Assembly: GCA_903896925.1 (NCBI GenBank) | Contig: CAITZM010000187.1 | Coordinates: 104,074-168,073 of the forward strand | Direction: 5' to 3' | DNA length: 64,000 nt | Source: an uncultured Lentisphaerota bacterium | GTDB lineage: Bacteria; Verrucomicrobiota; Kiritimatiellia; CAIQIC01 | In this document: piece after piece, positions 47,285-56,600 of the stretch | Layout of the letters: every line of letters starts with the position of its first letter | Position numbering within the stretch: the first letter of the stretch is position 1 | Program-made: the position numbers and the translations under genes | Notes under the pieces: generated by a model | What the model was told of the DNA's origin: nothing | The model's database searches: none | Seen by the model: only the letters and a program-made list of their open reading frames with translations

Positions 47285-47823
47285 AAGCCCACCACATCGA
47301 AGAGGTGTTGTTTTCCGCCGACCAGATCGAAGCGCGCGTCCGCGCGCTCGTCCATGACATGGCCGAGGGCTGTCGCAGCGAGAACCTGGTGCTGATCGGC
47401 GTCCTGCGCGGCAGTTTCATTTTTCTGGCCGATCTGGTGCGCGAACTGTACCGGCAGGACGTGCACCCGCGCATCGACTTCATGACCCTGGAAAGTTACG
47501 GCTCAGGCACCGAATCCTCCGGCACCGTGCGCGTGGCCAAGGACGTGGGCATGGAGGTGGCCGGCACCGATGTGCTCGTGGTGGACGACATTCTCGACAC
47601 CGGCCGCACGTTGAGCTTCGCCCGGCAGCATCTGCTCGCGCTCGGGGCGCGCACCGTCCGCACCTGCGCGCTGCTCGACAAGCCCGCGCGCCGCAGCGTG
47701 CCCTTTCAGGCGGACTACGTCGGTTTCACCATTGAGGACCGCTTCGTGGTCGGCTACGGCCTCGACTATGACGGCCGGTATCGCGAAGTCCCGCATATTG
47801 CCTGCGTCACCTTTGCGGGCTGA
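47281..47823 (+). CDS. hpt: Hypoxanthine phosphoribosyltransferase
   Basis: This 180-residue purine salvage enzyme converts hypoxanthine/guanine plus PRPP to IMP/GMP. Recognisable blocks are VLIGVLRGSFIFLADLVREL, DFMTLESYGSGTESSG, the PRPP-binding motif VLVVDDILDTGRTLSFA and FVVGYGLDYDGRYR. It is followed 20 bp later by a strong hairpin terminator. It overlaps the upstream zinc-ribbon gene by four bases. Confidence 0.96.
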   Translation: MKAHHIEEVLFSADQIEARVRALVHDMAEGCRSENLVLIGVLRGSFIFLADLVRELYRQDVHPRIDFMTLESYGSGTESSGTVRVAKDVGMEVAGTDVLVVDDILDTGRTLSFARQHLLALGARTVRTCALLDKPARRSVPFQADYVGFTIEDRFVVGYGLDYDGRYREVPHIACVTFAG

Positions 47824-47843
47824 CCTCCGCCGGCTGAAAACAC

Positions 47844-47878
47844 GAAGGGCGCAGAGTTTGCTCTGCGCCCTTCTGTTT
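47844..47878. terminator. Intrinsic terminator after hpt (bidirectional)
   Basis: Stem GAAGGGCGCAGAG with loop TTTG and CTCTGCGCCCTTC is followed on the plus strand by TGTTT. On the minus strand it lies downstream of the NYN-like gene, so it can serve both converging transcripts. Confidence 0.85.
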
Positions 47879-47893
47879 CTAAACGGCTGTTGC

Positions 47894-48679
47894 TCAGCCT
47901 TGGGCCGTCGGCGGCGCACTCGGCTCCACAGCCGCAGCCGGAGGCGGCGGCGGGGGGGGCGGGGGCGCGAACTCGACGGGCGCCGGTGCAGCAGCCACAG
48001 GGGCCGGAGCGGCCGGACGCGCGGGCGTCTCGACGAGGTCGATCAAATTGCGCACCGACTGGTTGGCCGAGGCAGGGGCCGGAGCGGAACCATCCGCCGA
48101 CTGCTGCGGCTGGCGCTGCGGGGAACGCTGTTGCTGCGGGGGACGGCCGCTACCCATCGGGCGACGTCCACCGCGACCGCCACGGTCACCGCGATCACCG
48201 CGGTCACCACGGTCGCCACCACGCATCATCGGGGCGCCATTCGGCTCGAACTGCTGGCCACCGCCCTCGGTCGCCTTGCGCAGCGTCGAGATATGCATCA
48301 CGCTGCAACCCATCGACACAACCTGCTGCTCCACAGCCGGATCGGCCGTGAAAACCATCAAACCGCGCGACCCGGCGCCGCGCGCACGCGACATCACGAG
48401 GTCGCCGGCGCTGCCCTGTTTCTCGGTGAAAAACACCTTGATGCCGCTGAAATCGCCGTCGTCGGAGACTTCGCGCAGCGGACGGCCTTCGAACACGACC
48501 TGGGTTTCGATTTTTTCCTGCTTGGCGAAACGCGCGATGGACTGCAACACCATCACCTGCTCGCGCGGCGACTGGCGGTCGCCGCCGCGGCCTTCGGCCC
48601 AGCGCGTGCCGTCCACGATCATACGGTTCGCCACGGCGGCGCCCGGGCCACCGCCGAACAACTTACTTAACCAACTCAT
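47894..48679 (-). CDS. NYN/PIN-like ribonuclease-fold protein with disordered RGD/Pro-rich tail
   Basis: This is a 261-residue protein. Residues about 15-135 resemble YacP-like NYN/PIN domains: RMIVDGTRWAEG near the first acidic residue, TQVVFEGRPLREVSDDGDF, GSAGDLVMSRARGAGSRGLMVFTAD and SVMHISTLRK. The tail (about 150-261) is low complexity with RGDRGDRGDRGGRGGRR repeats, Gln/Pro-rich stretches and a run of prolines, resembling RNA-binding RGG tails. An RNA-processing function is inferred. It lies between the hpt terminator and tRNA-Leu. Confidence 0.65.
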   Translation of the reverse strand: MSWLSKLFGGGPGAAVANRMIVDGTRWAEGRGGDRQSPREQVMVLQSIARFAKQEKIETQVVFEGRPLREVSDDGDFSGIKVFFTEKQGSAGDLVMSRARGAGSRGLMVFTADPAVEQQVVSMGCSVMHISTLRKATEGGGQQFEPNGAPMMRGGDRGDRGDRGDRGGRGGRRPMGSGRPPQQQRSPQRQPQQSADGSAPAPASANQSVRNLIDLVETPARPAAPAPVAAAPAPVEFAPPPPPPPPPAAAVEPSAPPTAQG

Positions 48680-48728
48680 GTGTACTCCTGTTTTCCGCCG
48701 GGATATGCGAGGAAATCCGGCTGGATTC

Positions 48729-48812
48729 TGGTGCTCGGGGGGGGACTTGAACCCCCACGGCTTGCGCCATATGCACCTCAAACATACGTGTCTGCCATTC
48801 CACCACCCGAGC
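48729..48812 (-). tRNA. tRNA-Leu, anticodon GAG
   Basis: Read on the minus strand the gene folds into a cloverleaf: acceptor stem GCTCGGG/CCCGAGC, D-arm with TGGAATGGCAGACA, anticodon stem TATGT/GCATA with loop TTGAGGT (anticodon GAG), a variable arm with GGCGCAAGCC, and T-arm GGGGGTTCAAGTCCCCC. Discriminator A and a genomically encoded CCA (48731-48729) follow. Confidence 0.95.
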
Positions 48813-48882
48813 GCAAAGCGCGGGGAACATAGCGTGCCACCCGCCGGGGCGCAAGGCTTTTCCCCCGACCGCACGGCATTGT

Positions 48883-48933
48883 GCTTCCAAACTTTGGAAA
48901 ACGGACCCGTCCTTTCTGCCCGGGTTTGGAAAA
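48883..48933. promoter_or_regulatory. Paired TTCCAA dyad upstream of tRNA-Leu
   Basis: CTTCCAAACTTTGGAAAAC is centred at 48892. A half-decayed copy, CTGCCCGGGTTTGGAAAAAA, is centred at about 48924, 32 bp away. The pair lies between the DUF2167 gene end and the tRNA-Leu 5' end (about 75-110 bp upstream of it on the minus strand). Confidence 0.55.
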
Positions 48934-48979
48934 AACGGCGTCCGTTCCGGCCCCGCGCCGGCGGGCCGCAGGCGCCGCC

Positions 48980-49864
48980 TCACACGGCCGGTTTGCGGCG
49001 TTTAAACCACTTGCCGAGCAGCGCGCAGAGCGCCAGCGCCGCCATCAGGAATACCTTCTTCCCGGCGAGGAGCACCGCAAACGCTTTGGCGAACAGGCCG
49101 GCCTTCGCGGCGACACCGCCGGCGATCAGCGCGGCCAGGCCATAGGCCGCCACACGGTCCGTACCCGCCTGAAAGTCGGCATAGCGGTGCCCCGGGTTGA
49201 AACCGGTGAAGGCGATGATCTCCGGCATGGCCTGTTCGATCTGCGGCAGCTGGCTCATGCCGGATACGGCATTGAGCACCAGCACCCCGCGCCGGCCGAG
49301 CACGCGGACGTTATAGTTGAGCGTGTGTTCCGGCTGGTCGCTGAAGGCGAGCTCCTTGGCCCAGTAGAGCTTGTGCGCGGACTGGTCGTAGCGCGGTGCC
49401 GCGGCCCAGCCCACGAGCGCGAGGCCCGGATAGCCCTTTTGCTTGCGCTCCGCGGCGCCCGCGGCGATGCCGGCCCGCATCTCGCCGAGCAGCTTGTCGT
49501 AATTGATGGCGTCGGCGTCCTTGTCGGAGACGTAGCCATCCTCGTCGAAGGTGATGACGACGCCCCACGCGTTGTCTGCGACCGGGCTGATGTCGGCCGG
49601 GAACAGCATGCCCAGCGTGTCGTGCCCCTGCGGGTTGCCCCACGCCTGCACCAGCACGCGCTCCGCATCCTGTGGGCCGAGGTAGCGGAAGCCGGAGGGC
49701 AGGTTCAGCGTCGCCAATCCGCCTGGCAGCACAATGGCGCCCTGCTGGAACTTCAGCGACTCGACAAATTCCCCGGCGGTCGGGCGCGGCTGTTCCGGCG
49801 CCGCCTGCACCGCCAGGCCCGCGATGACCATGAGCAAACCCCTCCTCCAAGCTTGGCCGGCCAT
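48980..49864 (-). CDS. DUF2167 membrane protein
   Basis: This 294-residue exported protein has an N-terminal signal segment (GLLMVIAGLAVQAA), a soluble domain with family signatures (GAIVLPGGLATLNLPSGFRYLGPQDAERVL, WGVVITFDEDGYVSD and LYWAKELAFSD) and one or two C-terminal membrane helices (VFLMAALALCALLGKWF) before a basic end. The function is unknown; family members are predicted membrane-anchored periplasmic proteins. A strong AAGGAGG motif eight bases upstream supports the ATG at 49864. Confidence 0.88.
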   Translation of the reverse strand: MAGQAWRRGLLMVIAGLAVQAAPEQPRPTAGEFVESLKFQQGAIVLPGGLATLNLPSGFRYLGPQDAERVLVQAWGNPQGHDTLGMLFPADISPVADNAWGVVITFDEDGYVSDKDADAINYDKLLGEMRAGIAAGAAERKQKGYPGLALVGWAAAPRYDQSAHKLYWAKELAFSDQPEHTLNYNVRVLGRRGVLVLNAVSGMSQLPQIEQAMPEIIAFTGFNPGHRYADFQAGTDRVAAYGLAALIAGGVAAKAGLFAKAFAVLLAGKKVFLMAALALCALLGKWFKRRKPAV

Positions 49865-50041
49865 ACCCCACCTCCTTGTTAGGTGTGACCATCGCGCAGC
49901 ATAAAACCTCCCGCTCCACAGTCAACGCCGTTTTCCAACCCGGAGTCAGGGCCGTATAGCGGTGCTGAGGGGTGCCGTTCGGCGCCGCCCGCTGCAAAAG
50001 GGATTGCCGCGGCGCGGGCGGGCGGTTACGGTGCCGCCACG

Positions 50042-50899
50042 ATGTGGGCGCGGGCGACCAAAACCGATACGGTGAGTTCGTGGCAGGAGTTCGAGCGCGA
50101 CGACCTGCTGGCGACGCTGCATGTCCACGTCTTCTGCGCCTACCGCTCGCGCCTCGGACCGGACTGGGCCTGCCAGCGCTCGTGCGACTCGCGGTCGCGC
50201 CTCTATTTTGTCCACGGCGGCGCGGGCGAGCTGCGCCATCACGACGATGTCTTCCACCTGCGCCCCGGCGGCCTTTACCTGATCCCCGCCGGCACGCCGC
50301 ACGATCACCGCTGCCTGCGCCGGCTCGATCTTTCCTGGTGTCATTTCGCGGCGACGCTGCACACGGGCCTCGATCTCTTTGCGCGGATGCAGGTGCCGTT
50401 CGGGCTGCGGCCCGCCGCGGCGGCGCGCGCGCCGGACCTCTTCACCGAAATGGTCCGGCTCTATCGCGACGACTCGCTCGGCGCGGTGCTGCGCCGGTCC
50501 GGCCTGCTGCTGCAACTGCTGGCGTTGTTCCTGGAGCAGGCCGACATGGCCGCGTGGAATCGTTGGCACGCGCGCGCCGCCACCTTCGCGCCGGCGCTGG
50601 CGGAAATCGAGCGTCGGCTGCACGAGCCCGTCGCCATCAGCGACCTCGCGCGCCTCCTGCACCGGCATCCCGCGACCTTCACGCGCGCTTTCAAGGCCGC
50701 GCTCGGCGTCGCGCCGCACCAGTACCAGCTCCGGCGGCGCATCGAGGCCGCGCAGCTCGCGCTGGCGCAGGGCGACGACAAGCTGGAGGCGATCGGCACC
50801 AGCCTCGGCTTCGGCGACGCGTTCCATTTCTCGCGCGTCTTCAAGAAAATCACCGGCCTCGCGCCCGCCCGCTACCGCGAGCTGATCCGTTCGCCGTGA
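50042..50899 (+). CDS. AraC-family transcriptional regulator
   Basis: This 285-residue protein has an N-terminal cupin-like ligand-binding half (SRLYFVHGGAGELRHHDDVFHLRPGGLYLIPAGTPHDH). The C-terminal double helix-turn-helix includes ISDLARLLHRHPATFTRAFKAALGVAP and DKLEAIGTSLGFGDAFHFSRVFKKITGLAPARYRE. It stands directly upstream of the glycoside hydrolase genes and probably senses a sugar product to control them. There is a 104-bp gap before the GH95-like gene. Confidence 0.93.
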   Translation: MWARATKTDTVSSWQEFERDDLLATLHVHVFCAYRSRLGPDWACQRSCDSRSRLYFVHGGAGELRHHDDVFHLRPGGLYLIPAGTPHDHRCLRRLDLSWCHFAATLHTGLDLFARMQVPFGLRPAAAARAPDLFTEMVRLYRDDSLGAVLRRSGLLLQLLALFLEQADMAAWNRWHARAATFAPALAEIERRLHEPVAISDLARLLHRHPATFTRAFKAALGVAPHQYQLRRRIEAAQLALAQGDDKLEAIGTSLGFGDAFHFSRVFKKITGLAPARYRELIRSP

Positions 50900-51003
50900 G
50901 CGGGCGGTCATTTTCATCCATGCCGCCGCCCGCTCCATGCATGGACAGCCGCGCGCCGCTTTTCTATGCTGGCCATGTGATGATCACCCCAAACGAGCAC
51001 GTG

Positions 51004-53664
51004 ATGAAAAAATTTCTCGGTGTGGTCCTGACCCTGGTGTGTGTGGGTTGCGTCTCGGAGCGCGCCACCACCCAGCGGGCTGCGGTCGGAACAGCGACGC
51101 CCAAGGTTGACTGGCCTGCCTTCCTCCACCGGCAGGATCCGGTATGGGTCGCGCTGCCGCAGCGGTTCGATCATGGTGCGTTTGCCGGGAATGGCACGCT
51201 CGGGCTGACGGTCTATCAGGAAGAAGCGCAGACGATGCGCTTTGCGATGGGGCGGAATGATGTAACCTCGCGCGCCCGGGACAATACCCGCCTGTTGATG
51301 GGGGGCCTGCGCCTGACGACCAAGGGGGGAATCACCGGCGGCGAGTTGCGTACCGATCTGTGGAATGCGGAAATCGGCGGCACCGTCACGACAGCGGTGG
51401 GCGCCGTGACGTTCACGGCCTTTGTCCATGCGCAGCAGAACCTCATCATCATCGAGCATTCCGGTTCCGGCGGCGAGACGGACTGCGCCTGGTCCTGGAT
51501 GCCGGAAAAGGCGGTGACGGGAGGCCGCTATGATTTTGAGGACATGGCCAATCCCGCGTGGGTCTCCGGCCAGACGGACGGCGTGGAGTGGTGCGAGCAG
51601 CAACGCAAGGCAGGAGGCAGCTACACTGCGGCGTGGAGGCAGAGCCGGGGCGCGGTCTCCCGTCTTGTCTTCACGCTCGCCGATACGTTTCCCTTGGACG
51701 AGTCGAAGCAGGTTGCCCTCGAAACGGTCAAGCGCGCTTCGGTACAGACCACGGAGGTGTTGGCGCAAAACCACCGCGCGTGGTGGCACGCGTATTATCC
51801 CGCAAGTTTCGTGAGCGTGCCCGACGCGCAGATCGAGGGCTTCTACTGGATTCAGATGTACAAACTGGCCAGCGCCATGCGCCCCGATGGTGCCGTGATG
51901 GATCTACAGGGACCGTGGAACCGATCAACAGGATGGCCGCGCATCTGGTGGAATTTGAACATCCAAATTGCGTATTCACCGGTGTATGCCGCCAACCGGC
52001 TGGAATTGGGCCAGTCCTTCACGCGCTTCATGGACGCACGGCGTGCGGCCTTCGTGTCCAACGCAAAAGAAATCTGGGGCTTCGAGCAATGCGCCACCGT
52101 TCCGCATACGACAAGCTACGACGGCAAGAACGGTGACGGGTTTGCCGCGAAGAACTGGGGCCACTACATCAACCCCGGCGATTTCACCTGGGCGTTGTGG
52201 CTCTACTGGCAGCAGTACCGCTACTCGATGGATGAAGCGCTGGTGACGGACCAGAGCGCGCATGCGTTCTACCCGCTGCTCAAGGGCAGCGTGAACCTCT
52301 ATCTGCATCTGCTCAAGCCGGGCGATGACGGGAAACTGCATCTGCCCACCATGCACTCGCCGGAATACGGGAATGCTCCGGACAACAACTACAACCTCTC
52401 GCTGTTGCGCTGGGCCTGCGAGACGCTGTTGGCGCTGAACGAGCGGTATCGCCTGAACGACCCGCAAATTTCCGACTGGAAGCGGGTGCTGAAAGACGTC
52501 ACTCCTTATCCCACCGACGCCCATGGTTTCATGATCGGGGCGGGCATGCCGTTTGCGCATTCGCACCGACACTGGTCGCACATGCTCATGGTGTGGCCGC
52601 TGCACACGCTTTCCTGCGAACAGCCCGAGCACAAGGAAGTGGTGGAAAAGACGCTGCAGCATTGGCTGACGGTGGACAATGGCAGGCAGGTCTACGGCTG
52701 GTCCGCCGCGGCGGCGGCGCATCTTTATGCGACGCTCGGCGACGGCGAAAAGGCGATCGAGCAACTCCGCTCGCATCACAACAACAAACGCTTCGTCATG
52801 CCCAACACGCAGTACATCGAAGGCAGCCCGGTCTATGAGTGTTCGCTGGTGGCGGCCTCTTCCTTGCAATACATGCTGCTGCAGAGTTGGGGCGGCATCG
52901 TCCGCGTTTTCCCGGCTGTGCCGAACGAATGGAAGCAGACGGCCTTTCAGAACCTGCGGGCGGAGGGAGCGTTCCTGGTCAGCGCGATCCGCCGCGACGG
53001 AAACACGTCGTGGGTGCGGATTGAAAGTCTGGCGGGCGAACCGTGCCGGGTGAAGCCGAATTTCACGGGTGCTTTCGCCTGCGACCGGCCGGACAAGCTC
53101 AAGGAGCTGGGGAACGGTGTCTATGAGCTGGCCCTGAAAAAAGGCGAGGCGGCGGTGTTGTACCAAGGCCGGCGCGAGCAGGCCGTGCAGCCGTGCGACC
53201 TGGGCGGGCAGCAGCCGAATGCGTGGGGCTTGAAGGAGGCCGTTCTTGCGGGACCGGTTGCGCCGGCTGCGCTGGACACCACCGGTTCGCTGTCGCTGAA
53301 CAAGCCGGCCAAGGCCTCGACCGAGTGGAGCGCCGGTTACGCCGCCCGCCTGGCGACCGACGGCAAGCCGGCGACCCGCTGGAGTCTGGCGGGCGGCAAA
53401 CCTACCGGCTGGCTGGAGGTGGATCTGCTGAAGGAAGCGACCGTGGCGCGGGCGGACGTGTACGAATTCGAGCAACGCATTGCTTCGTGGGCGCTGGAAA
53501 TCAAGAATGGTGAAAGCTGGAAGGCCGTGGCCACGGGAAATATGATCGGCGCGAAGAAGACGATCGCCTTCCCGCCCGTCATAGCGCGTTATGTACGCCT
53601 GAATATTCTGGCGTCCAATGATGGTGCCCCATCGCTTTGGGACTTTCAGCTGTTCGAAAAGTGA
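51004..53664 (+). CDS. GH95-like glycoside hydrolase lipoprotein with C-terminal F5/8C module
   Basis: This 886-residue protein has a lipoprotein leader (MKKFLGVVLTLVCVGC), a beta-sandwich N-terminal part and an (alpha/alpha)6 barrel with WPRIWWNLNIQIAYSPVYAANR, WGHYINPGDFTWALWLYWQQ and HWSHMLMVWPLHTL. The GH95-type end ESPVYE-like/SWGGIVRVFPAVPNEWKQTAF precedes a galactose-binding-like module (KASTEWSAGYAARLATDGKPATRWS) at about 755-886. GH95 includes alpha-L-fucosidases and alpha-L-galactosidases; assignment within the clan is by motif resemblance. An ATG at 50980 exists, but 51004 starts the leader. The next gene begins six bases after its stop. Confidence 0.82.
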   Translation: MKKFLGVVLTLVCVGCVSERATTQRAAVGTATPKVDWPAFLHRQDPVWVALPQRFDHGAFAGNGTLGLTVYQEEAQTMRFAMGRNDVTSRARDNTRLLMGGLRLTTKGGITGGELRTDLWNAEIGGTVTTAVGAVTFTAFVHAQQNLIIIEHSGSGGETDCAWSWMPEKAVTGGRYDFEDMANPAWVSGQTDGVEWCEQQRKAGGSYTAAWRQSRGAVSRLVFTLADTFPLDESKQVALETVKRASVQTTEVLAQNHRAWWHAYYPASFVSVPDAQIEGFYWIQMYKLASAMRPDGAVMDLQGPWNRSTGWPRIWWNLNIQIAYSPVYAANRLELGQSFTRFMDARRAAFVSNAKEIWGFEQCATVPHTTSYDGKNGDGFAAKNWGHYINPGDFTWALWLYWQQYRYSMDEALVTDQSAHAFYPLLKGSVNLYLHLLKPGDDGKLHLPTMHSPEYGNAPDNNYNLSLLRWACETLLALNERYRLNDPQISDWKRVLKDVTPYPTDAHGFMIGAGMPFAHSHRHWSHMLMVWPLHTLSCEQPEHKEVVEKTLQHWLTVDNGRQVYGWSAAAAAHLYATLGDGEKAIEQLRSHHNNKRFVMPNTQYIEGSPVYECSLVAASSLQYMLLQSWGGIVRVFPAVPNEWKQTAFQNLRAEGAFLVSAIRRDGNTSWVRIESLAGEPCRVKPNFTGAFACDRPDKLKELGNGVYELALKKGEAAVLYQGRREQAVQPCDLGGQQPNAWGLKEAVLAGPVAPAALDTTGSLSLNKPAKASTEWSAGYAARLATDGKPATRWSLAGGKPTGWLEVDLLKEATVARADVYEFEQRIASWALEIKNGESWKAVATGNMIGAKKTIAFPPVIARYVRLNILASNDGAPSLWDFQLFEK

Positions 53665-53670
53665 GGAAAA

Positions 53671-56600
53671 ATGAAAACCATGCAACGCCTGTTCAGTCTC
53701 CTCGCCCTGCTCGCCCTTACCTGTAGCGCCGCCGCGCCGGTTGACATGGCCAAACGCACGGATGAGCTCCAGAACCAGCGCTTCGGCATGTTCATCTGCT
53801 GGAGCTTCAGTACCTTCTCCGGCAAGGAGTGGACGCCGGGCGTCACCAACCTCGATTTCTTCCGCGCGACGGAGTGCGACACCGAGCAGTGGGCGCGTAC
53901 CGCCAAGGAAGCCGGTATGGGCTACATCCTCTTCCTGACGAAACATCACGACGGCTTCTGCCTCTGGGACACCAAGACCACCGACCGCAAAAGCACCAAG
54001 GCGCCGCTCGGCCGCGATGTGCTCGCCGAGTTGAAAAAATCCTGCGACAAATACGGCATCAAACTGGCGCTTTATTTTTCCGAGGGCGAGTGGCGTCAGC
54101 CGGGCGGTTTGGACGATCCCAATACGCCCGAACCGAAAAAGCGCAACCAGGGCGGCCTCAATGCAGAATTGAAAAAGGCGCAGCTCAAGGAGTTGCTGAC
54201 GCAGTACGGCCCGATTGAATACATCTGGTTCGATCACGCGGTGGGCGATGGCGGCTTGAGCCACGCCGAGACCGTCGCATGGTGCAAGCAGTTCCAGCCC
54301 GGCTGCTTCATCGGCTTCAACCACGGCGAGCAGAGCGCGGCCGATATACGCCTCGGCGAGATGGGCCGGCCCGGCCCGCTCGGCGACCACAGTGCCGCCG
54401 GCCCGCACATGAAGGATCCGGCGGGGAAAAACTACCGCCTCGCCGAGTTTACCTATCCGATTTTGCCCAAGCACAAGGGTGGCGCGATGTGGTTCTACTC
54501 GCTGCCGGAGCACGACGGCCTCTGCATGAGCACGGAGAAAATCTACGCGGACTATCTCGGCGCGAAAAAATTCGGCAATGTCTTCGCGCTCGATGTCGGC
54601 CCCGACTACCGCGGCAGGCTCCGCGATATTGACGTGCGGACGCTCCGCAAAGTGGGTGAAATGGTCCGCAACAACGTTGCCCCGCTGGAACCAATTCGCG
54701 CCTACGACGTGGACTTCAACTGGGGGCCCGGCGGGCCGAACGGCTTTGCGCCGCCGGGCCTGTGGGCGGATGCCGACCCCGCCCAACACCTCGCCTGGTA
54801 CAAGGCGCTGGGCGTGAACGTCATTCAGACGTTCTGCGTCTCCTGCAACGGCTACGCCTGGTATAAGAACGGTGTCGTGCCTGAACAGCCCGGCTTGAAG
54901 CACGATTTCCTCCGCGAGATCACACGGCTGGCGCACCGGGAGAAGATGCTCGTGCTCGGCTATTTCTGCGCCGGGTCCAACACGAAATGGGGCCGGGAAC
55001 ATCCCGACCTTAGTTATGGAACCCCCAGCGCGCCGCACATTCCCTACACCGACGAGTATCTCAAATATCTCGACGCTTCCATCCGCGATGCCGTCGGCAA
55101 GACGGAGATGGATGGCTTCATGGTGGACTGGCTGCGTATGCCTACGACGCGCGCCAGCAACGCCAATCGTTGGTTGGACTGCGAGAAGAAACTCTACGCG
55201 CAATTGATGGGCGCCCCGTTTCCCGGCGAGCAGCAGTTGACGCCAGCCCAAATGACCGAGTATGGCCGGCGTGCGGTTGAGCGTTGTTGGACAACCATCC
55301 GACGCGCCGCAAAGGAAACCAATCCGAAGTGCATCGTCTGGCTGACGTGCTGCGACGTCAACGACCCACACATCATGAATTCACGGGCGTTACAGGAGAC
55401 CGATTGGCTCTTGAACGAAGCCGGCGACCTGGAGCGGACCGCGGCGGCGAAGAAAATGATCGGCCCGCACACGCGGCTGATCACCTGTCTCGCCAACTGG
55501 AACAAGCAGGACCCGCTGCAGATCGTCCCCGCCGCTTTGCAAGAAGGTATCGGCGTCTATGGCTTCGTTAAACCGCATTCCAACTCGCTGCCGCTCTCCA
55601 TTGAAACCTGCTTGAGTCAGCCTATCGAGTCGTTCAAGGGTGACGACCGCAACATCGCCGTGCTCGCGCGGCTCTTCAACGGCCAGCCGCTGCCGCCAGC
55701 CGCCAGCTCCGCCGTTTTGCCCTCGGGCACGAAGGTACGTGCATCGAGCGTGTGGAGTGCGGGCTACGAAGCGGACAAGGCGTTCGACGGCGACGAGACG
55801 ACGCGCTGGGGCGCGGCGCCGGAGTCGCGCAACGGCTGGCTCGAGGTGGACTTCGGCGCGGAAAAAGAAATCGCCCGCGCGGTGGTGATGGAAATCGGGT
55901 ATCCGCGCACTCAGCAGTTCGCCATCGAATGCAAAACCGGCAACGCGTGGAAGCCACTCGCCACCGGCACGACGATCGCCGGGCGACGGATCTATGACTT
56001 CGCGCCGGCGAAGGCGCGCGTCTTTCGGCTGCATATCTTGAAGGCGAACGAGGTGCCGACCATCGAGGAGTTCCAGTTGCTCACGCCCGGCGCGAAATTG
56101 CCGGAGGCGCTGGAGAAAGCGAAGCAGGACGAAGCCAAGCGCGCCGCGCGGCTGCAATGGTTCCACGAGGCGAAGTACGGCTTCTTCATCAACTGGGGAC
56201 TCTATGCCATCCCCGCCGGCGAGTGGAAGGGCCAGAAGATCGGCGGCATCGGCGAGTGGATCATGCACAACGCGCGCATCCCGGTACAGGAATACGAGCA
56301 GCTCGCGCAGCAGTTCAACCCGGTGAAATTCAACGCCGACGAGTGGGCGCAGCTCGCGGCCGACGCCGGCATGAAGTACGTCGTGTTTGACTGCAAGCAC
56401 CACGACGGTTTCGCGCTCTATCGCTCGGCCGTGAGCAAGTACAACTGCTTCGACGCCACGCCATGGAAACGCGACCCGTTCAAAGAGCTGCAGGCGGCGT
56501 GCGCCAAGCGCGGCCTGAAATTCTGCTTCTACTATTCCCAAGCGACCGACTGGCACGAACCGAACGGCGCCAACAACAACTGGGATTTTCCGCCGAACCC

